Source of the DNA: an uncultured Alphaproteobacteria bacterium
GTDB taxonomy: Bacteria > Pseudomonadota > Alphaproteobacteria > HIMB59
Assembly: GCA_902613185.1 (NCBI GenBank)
Contig: CACMGP010000001.1
Span: 186,001 to 250,000, forward strand
DNA length: 64,000 nt
Direction: 5' to 3'
Shown here: one piece after another, positions 59,200-64,000 of the stretch
How the letters are laid out: each line of letters starts with the position of its first letter
How positions within the stretch are numbered: the first letter of the stretch is position 1
Translations under genes and position numbers: made by a program
The notes under the pieces: generated by a model
Seen by the model: the letters and a program-made list of their open reading frames with translations, nothing else
Told to the model about the DNA's origin: nothing
The model's database searches: none

Positions 59200-60882
59200 T
59201 CACACCAAAACGATTACTAACATTATAAATAAAATTGATATTAAAATTGTGCCTGCAAAACTTGGTGTTGTAACTTTAATGTAGGATAAATTACTAAATT
59301 TATAAGATTTACTTAATACTTGTTTAAAAGATAAACCTAAATTTTTATATAAACTATCTGTTAATAAACCTATTTTTTTAAATAAGGGTTTACCAATACC
59401 AGGTAACATTTTTCTGTAAAACCAATCAGAATTTAAAACAGTTGATCTAATCTCGGAGGGATAAAGTTTAAATTTAACTAAAAATAAAAATGCAATAATT
59501 GCAAAAACTAAAAGTTGTAGCTGACTTATTACATGGTCTAAAGTATAAGGCTGATAGTCTACTGCGTATGGAAGTATTTGATACAAATATTTTGGGAACA
59601 CACCTATAGCAATACATAAAAAAGCAGCGATACCCATTGCAATGAGCATATTAATTGGAGCCTCTTTAACTTTATTCTTCCTCTCGTGTGCAAAAAAAGC
59701 AAAGTAAGGTATCTTTATCCCTGAGTGCTCCAAAACACCTGCGGAAGCAAAGAATAAAATAAAGTAAATTAAAACCATTCCCATACCTCCAAGCGAGGAC
59801 ATTATTAAAGATTTGGCGACAAATCCGCTGAACAACGGAAATGCAGAAATAGACATGGCCCCTATAATGCAAAATATTGTTGTGAATGGCATGTATTTGT
59901 AAAGGCCACCTAATTCAGAAGCTTTTGTTGTTCCAGCTCTGTATAAAACAGCACCCATACTCATAAACAAAAGAGCTTTATAAATTATATGAACGAACGC
60001 ATGTGCTACCGTTCCATTAAGAGAAAGTTCTGTCCCAATGCCAATACCAACAACCATAAAGCCTAATTGGTTATTAAGACTAAATGACAAAACTCTTCTT
60101 AAATCATTTTCTATGACTGCAAAAAATACAGGAAAAGCTGTCATTATTGCACCTATCCAAATCAGTGAGTCAGTGCCTGGAAAAGTTCTAGCTAAAGCAT
60201 AAATTGCCAATTTTGTTGTAAAAGCAGAAAGTGCAACTGTGCCAGTAACCGAAGACTCAGGGTAAGAGTCTTGTAGCCAACCATTTAAAAGAGGAAATGC
60301 AGCCTTAATTCCAAAAGCAATAAATATAAAAATTCCAAAATTTGTTTTTAAATCTAGAACAGCTAAATTATGGTTTCCTGTTTGATATAGCATTAAACAT
60401 GCGCCAATTAAAAGTAATACACCTGAAGAAACTTGAATGATCAAATATCTCATAGCTGCATCTTTTGCTGCATTTGTATTTCCAGCAAAAACTATAAAGA
60501 CTGAAGTAAGAGCTGTTGCTTCCCACCAAATAAATAAACTAAAAAAATCTCCTGCGTGGAGAGCACCAATAGCAGAGCCTGCATAAGCTAGTGTCGCCAT
60601 ATGCTCCATTAAATTTTTACTGTGCCAGCTAAAAATTATTACAAGTATAGCTGCAATATGAAAAATAATAGCAAATGGAAGAGTTAAACTATCAGATTGA
60701 TATAATATTAAATTTAAACCAAGTATGTCCCACTCTAAAAAAGTTCCATAACCATTAAATAAAGATAAAGCAGATAAACCCACCGATAATAACATCGCAG
60801 GATGTCTAAAGTATTGAGGAATGATTGGCAATAAGAATGAAGTAATTATCATAATTAAACCGGGAATAAAATTACTGATCAT
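59200..60882 (-). CDS. MrpD/NuoM-like proton-conducting antiporter subunit
   Basis: 560-aa polytopic protein; WWEATALTSVFIVFAG, AHAFVHIIYKALLFMSMGAVLYRAG. Confidence 0.87.
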   Translation of the reverse strand: MISNFIPGLIMIITSFLLPIIPQYFRHPAMLLSVGLSALSLFNGYGTFLEWDILGLNLILYQSDSLTLPFAIIFHIAAILVIIFSWHSKNLMEHMATLAYAGSAIGALHAGDFFSLFIWWEATALTSVFIVFAGNTNAAKDAAMRYLIIQVSSGVLLLIGACLMLYQTGNHNLAVLDLKTNFGIFIFIAFGIKAAFPLLNGWLQDSYPESSVTGTVALSAFTTKLAIYALARTFPGTDSLIWIGAIMTAFPVFFAVIENDLRRVLSFSLNNQLGFMVVGIGIGTELSLNGTVAHAFVHIIYKALLFMSMGAVLYRAGTTKASELGGLYKYMPFTTIFCIIGAMSISAFPLFSGFVAKSLIMSSLGGMGMVLIYFILFFASAGVLEHSGIKIPYFAFFAHERKNKVKEAPINMLIAMGIAAFLCIAIGVFPKYLYQILPYAVDYQPYTLDHVISQLQLLVFAIIAFLFLVKFKLYPSEIRSTVLNSDWFYRKMLPGIGKPLFKKIGLLTDSLYKNLGLSFKQVLSKSYKFSNLSYIKVTTPSFAGTILISILFIMLVIVLV

Positions 60883-61105
60883 AATAACCCTCCTTCCTCA
60901 TTAAGAATTTCCTCAGCCACTTTCCTAACATGACTATAAAAACAAAACTTACAAAACCGAAAAATGCTGGGAAGCCATATATCTCGGCAAAAGAAAAGTA
61001 TTCATGTCTGTGAAAAGTAAAGTCTAAAAGAATTAAAAGTGCTCCAATTATAAGTATGTACTTTGTAAAGCTTTTACCCATACTTTTTAAATCATTTTTT
61101 TTCAT
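60872..61105 (-). CDS. small membrane protein within antiporter operon
   Basis: 77 aa, two TM; overlaps the downstream gene. Confidence 0.65.
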   Translation of the reverse strand: MKKNDLKSMGKSFTKYILIIGALLILLDFTFHRHEYFSFAEIYGFPAFFGFVSFVFIVMLGKWLRKFLMRKEGYYDQ

Positions 61106-62557
61106 TTAATTCACTATTACTCCACTAATATTATTCAAAAAATAGTTTGCATAAAAAAAGAAAACTAAACAGCCTAAACCTGTAATTAATGGTGGCCAAA
61201 CAGTTAAAGGGGCTTTAATTAATTTTATTTCTTTCTTAGAGTTTTGGGTGAAGCCTATTACTACAGGCTGTAATAGATAATAAATATTTAGCAATGAGGA
61301 AATACCTAAGATTATTGCAACGATTATAAATTCTCTCTCAATAGAGCCCATGATTAAATAAAATTTACTCCAAGAACCAATAAAGGGAGGAACCCCAATG
61401 ATAGATAGAGCCCCTAAAGTGTAAGCAAAAAATATTAACGGTAATTTGTAGCCCATACCTTTTAGGTCACTCACCTTTTTAATATGGGCAGTTACATAAA
61501 TAGCACCTGCACAGAAGAATAGAGTTATCTTACCTAAAGCATGAGTTATAATATGAAAAGATGCCCCTTTTAGAGCTAAAGATGAAGCCAAAGCTGCTCC
61601 CAAAATAATATAGGAAAGTTGACTTATAGTAGAATAAGCTAATCTCGCTTTTAAGTCATCTTTTGTTATCGCTATGATACTAGAAGCCATTATAGTGAAA
61701 CATGCTAACCAGACTAACCAGTCAGAGCTTTTTGTTTGAAGTAAAAAGTCTGGACCAACGATATAAACAACGACCACGAGAAAGCTAAATACACCAGCTT
61801 TTACTACAGCAACGGCGTGGAGTAATGCAGAAACTGGAGTTGGCGCCACCATTGCAGCAGGCAACCAACGATGAATAGGCATAATTGCTGCTTTACCTAT
61901 ACCAAACACAAGCATAGCTATTAGAAAAGATAGGTACTCTGCTGGGAATTTATTCATAAGTATTCCCCCATCTTGAAAATCTAAAGTCCCTGTTTTAAGC
62001 CAAATCCAAAATATAGCTGGCAAGAAAAATATTAAAGAGGTACCCACTAAAATCGACAAATAGAGCCTTCCTGCAGATTGCGATTCAGCGTTTTGCTTAT
62101 GTCCAACTAAAGGGAAAGTTGAAAAAGTTAATATTTCATAAAAAATAAATAAGACTAGAAGATTTCCAGACCAAGCTATTGCCAATGCAGCATGGATTGC
62201 GATTGAATAAAAAATTACAAATCTTGTTTGATTTTTTTCTCCAGCACCCCTCATATAACCAATAGTGTAGATAGATGCCAGTATCCATAATGAAGATGCC
62301 ACTAAACTAAAAATAGATCCAAGAGCTGATACTTTAAAAGCAAAATCTACCCCATCAAAAAGTGTAAAAAAAGTTATTTGATATACCTCATTATTTTGTA
62401 TTCCATGAAAAATTTTTAAACTGATTACAAAGGTTATGAGACCTCCAATTATACCAAAAGAGTCTCTTAAGTTATTATTATATCTACAGACATAAGAAAA
62501 TAATGCTGCAAAAAGTGGGGTGATAATACCCAGTATAATTAAAAACGAATTACTCAA
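61106..62557 (-). CDS. MrpD/MnhD-like antiporter subunit
   Basis: FYEILTFSTFPLVGH, TPVSALLHAVAVVKAGVF. Confidence 0.88.
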   Translation of the reverse strand: MSNSFLIILGIITPLFAALFSYVCRYNNNLRDSFGIIGGLITFVISLKIFHGIQNNEVYQITFFTLFDGVDFAFKVSALGSIFSLVASSLWILASIYTIGYMRGAGEKNQTRFVIFYSIAIHAALAIAWSGNLLVLFIFYEILTFSTFPLVGHKQNAESQSAGRLYLSILVGTSLIFFLPAIFWIWLKTGTLDFQDGGILMNKFPAEYLSFLIAMLVFGIGKAAIMPIHRWLPAAMVAPTPVSALLHAVAVVKAGVFSFLVVVVYIVGPDFLLQTKSSDWLVWLACFTIMASSIIAITKDDLKARLAYSTISQLSYIILGAALASSLALKGASFHIITHALGKITLFFCAGAIYVTAHIKKVSDLKGMGYKLPLIFFAYTLGALSIIGVPPFIGSWSKFYLIMGSIEREFIIVAIILGISSLLNIYYLLQPVVIGFTQNSKKEIKLIKAPLTVWPPLITGLGCLVFFFYANYFLNNISGVIVN

Positions 62558-64000
62558 TTTTGATAACCTGATATTAAATAGTCTGCGGACAAGTTAGAAA
62601 ATTCAATTATTGGTGTTGAATATATCCCAAAAACAATGATTGAAATTGTAACTATCCATATTGGTAAATAAATATAAGCATCTTCTTTTTCAGATTTAAA
62701 TTTAATTTCTGAAAACCACATCTGTTCCACTATTTTCCAGAAATATACAACAGCTAATGCGGAGCTTACCGCAACTAAAGCGATTGAAAAATACATCTGG
62801 TTTGTATAAAGAGCTTGAAATAAATATAATTTTGAAATGAAGCCATTTGTTAGAGGTAATCCAATTAAAGATAATCCACAAATTAATAAAGCAAATGAAG
62901 TTATGGGGTATTTATAGCCAAAACCTTTTAAACTGTTTAGGGTTACTCGATCCTTATAAAGGATAGCGAAGTAACCAACAGCCATAAATAATCCTCCTTT
63001 GATCAAAGCATGATTAAATATATGCACAAAGCCCGAAGCTACTCCACTGTGGTCTTTAAGGCTAAAAGCCAGTGTGATGTAACCAATTTGCGCAATTGAG
63101 GAAAATGCCAAAAGTTTTTTGATATCATCTTGATAGATGGCTATTACAGTCCCAATGAATATAGCCAGTAAAGATAGAGGATATAAAACAAAATCTAAAA
63201 ACAAACTTAAATAGCTCGGATAAATTATGAATACTTCGTACAAAAGTCTCACAAAAAAATAAAGAATTGTTTTTGTTGCTAAAGCAGCCAAAAGTGTTGA
63301 GACAGCTGATGGAGCATAACTATATGCAGGTGGTAACCAAATATGGACAGGAAAAATTGCAGCCTTTACCATAAGACCTATAAGCATGAATGACATACCT
63401 GCGAAGATAGCTAACTGACCATCGGAATATTGGGCCAGTTGAATTACAAGATCATTCATGTTCAACGTACCTGTCATAGCGTAGGCAAAGCCAACCCCAA
63501 TTACATAAAATGTAGCCCCGATCGCCCCGATAATTAGATAATTAAAAGCTGCGAGTAATGCTTTTCTATTTTGTCCTGCACCTAAGGCAATTAAAGAAAT
63601 AGAAGCTAATGCAGATATTTCTAAAAAGACAAATAAATTGAAAATATCATTAGTTAAAATAATCCCGTTCAGGCTTCCAACTGCCAATAACCACAAAGAA
63701 TAGGCCTTTCCAGAGTCCCTATAGTCAATTTCATTCAAGAAGATTTTTCTTGAGTAAAATGTTGATACCAAAACAAAAATTGAAAATAACAATTGAAGTC
63801 CAATATTCACCCCGTCTATTTTAAAAGAAATACCCCATGGTGGTTCCCAATTTCCAAACTCATATATAATTAAACCAGAAACAGAAATTTCTTTAAGAAG
63901 ATGCAAAGATAAAAATAAATGTAACAACAAAGTGATGATTGAAATTATCCAAGGCCATATTTTTGACGGCATAAATGCAATAATTGCAGAAATAAGTAGA
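62554..64000 (-). CDS. MrpD/MnhD-like antiporter subunit, 5' end probably beyond the window
   Basis: FLEISALASISLIALGAG, AYSYAPSAVSTLLAA; frame stays open upstream of the called ATG (LLISAIIAFMPSK). Confidence 0.85.
   Translation of the reverse strand, partial: LLISAIIAFMPSKIWPWIISIITLLLHLFLSLHLLKEISVSGLIIYEFGNWEPPWGISFKIDGVNIGLQLLFSIFVLVSTFYSRKIFLNEIDYRDSGKAYSLWLLAVGSLNGIILTNDIFNLFVFLEISALASISLIALGAGQNRKALLAAFNYLIIGAIGATFYVIGVGFAYAMTGTLNMNDLVIQLAQYSDGQLAIFAGMSFMLIGLMVKAAIFPVHIWLPPAYSYAPSAVSTLLAALATKTILYFFVRLLYEVFIIYPSYLSLFLDFVLYPLSLLAIFIGTVIAIYQDDIKKLLAFSSIAQIGYITLAFSLKDHSGVASGFVHIFNHALIKGGLFMAVGYFAILYKDRVTLNSLKGFGYKYPITSFALLICGLSLIGLPLTNGFISKLYLFQALYTNQMYFSIALVAVSSALAVVYFWKIVEQMWFSEIKFKSEKEDAYIYLPIWIVTISIIVFGIYSTPIIEFSNLSADYLISGYQN

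Noticed and set aside
1-64000. CRISPR arrays, tRNA/rRNA genes, transposases, prophage or defence systems
   Set aside because: No regular repeat-spacer pattern, no tRNA T-loop/acceptor patterns noticed, and no integrase, transposase or phage-like ORFs in the track

Overview
AT-rich, gene-dense 64 kb window from what looks like a streamlined marine alphaproteobacterium (SAR11/HIMB59-like; taxonomy inferred only from composition and gene content). The flanks are housekeeping: sufB, mnmA, anmK and tyrS on the left; a TPP-riboswitch thiamin-salvage operon, mmsA, gloA, a LOG-family gene, aroQ-type chorismate mutase and an Mrp/Mnh-like antiporter operon on the right. The centre (~6.6-49.5 kb) is a methylated-amine and osmolyte catabolism island. 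It has three glutamine-synthetase-family genes (one gmaS-like), amt, two complete GlxB/C/D (N-methylglutamate-synthase-like, mgsABC) modules, a sarcosine oxidase / N-methylglutamate dehydrogenase set (soxBDAG/mgdABCD), tmm, tdm, tmoXWV, ETF/ETF-QO, a dimethylglycine-dehydrogenase-like protein and a betaine-homocysteine methyltransferase-like protein. The most interesting signals beyond gene calling are: (i) a shared palindrome family (consensus about TGTTYCATAATATGRAACA) upstream of iclR, an amine oxidase operon, the mgd/tmm divergent promoter and tmoX, suggesting an IclR-controlled TMA/TMAO regulon; (ii) loss of the Fe-S cysteine cluster in one of the two GlxD paralogues; (iii) three overlooked ~57-aa membrane ORFs, one directly after tmm and two next to amt; (iv) uncharacterised ORFs embedded in the C1-amine operons, with no recognisable dimethylamine monooxygenase in the window. 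All functional statements are from reading the translations; no database search was possible.
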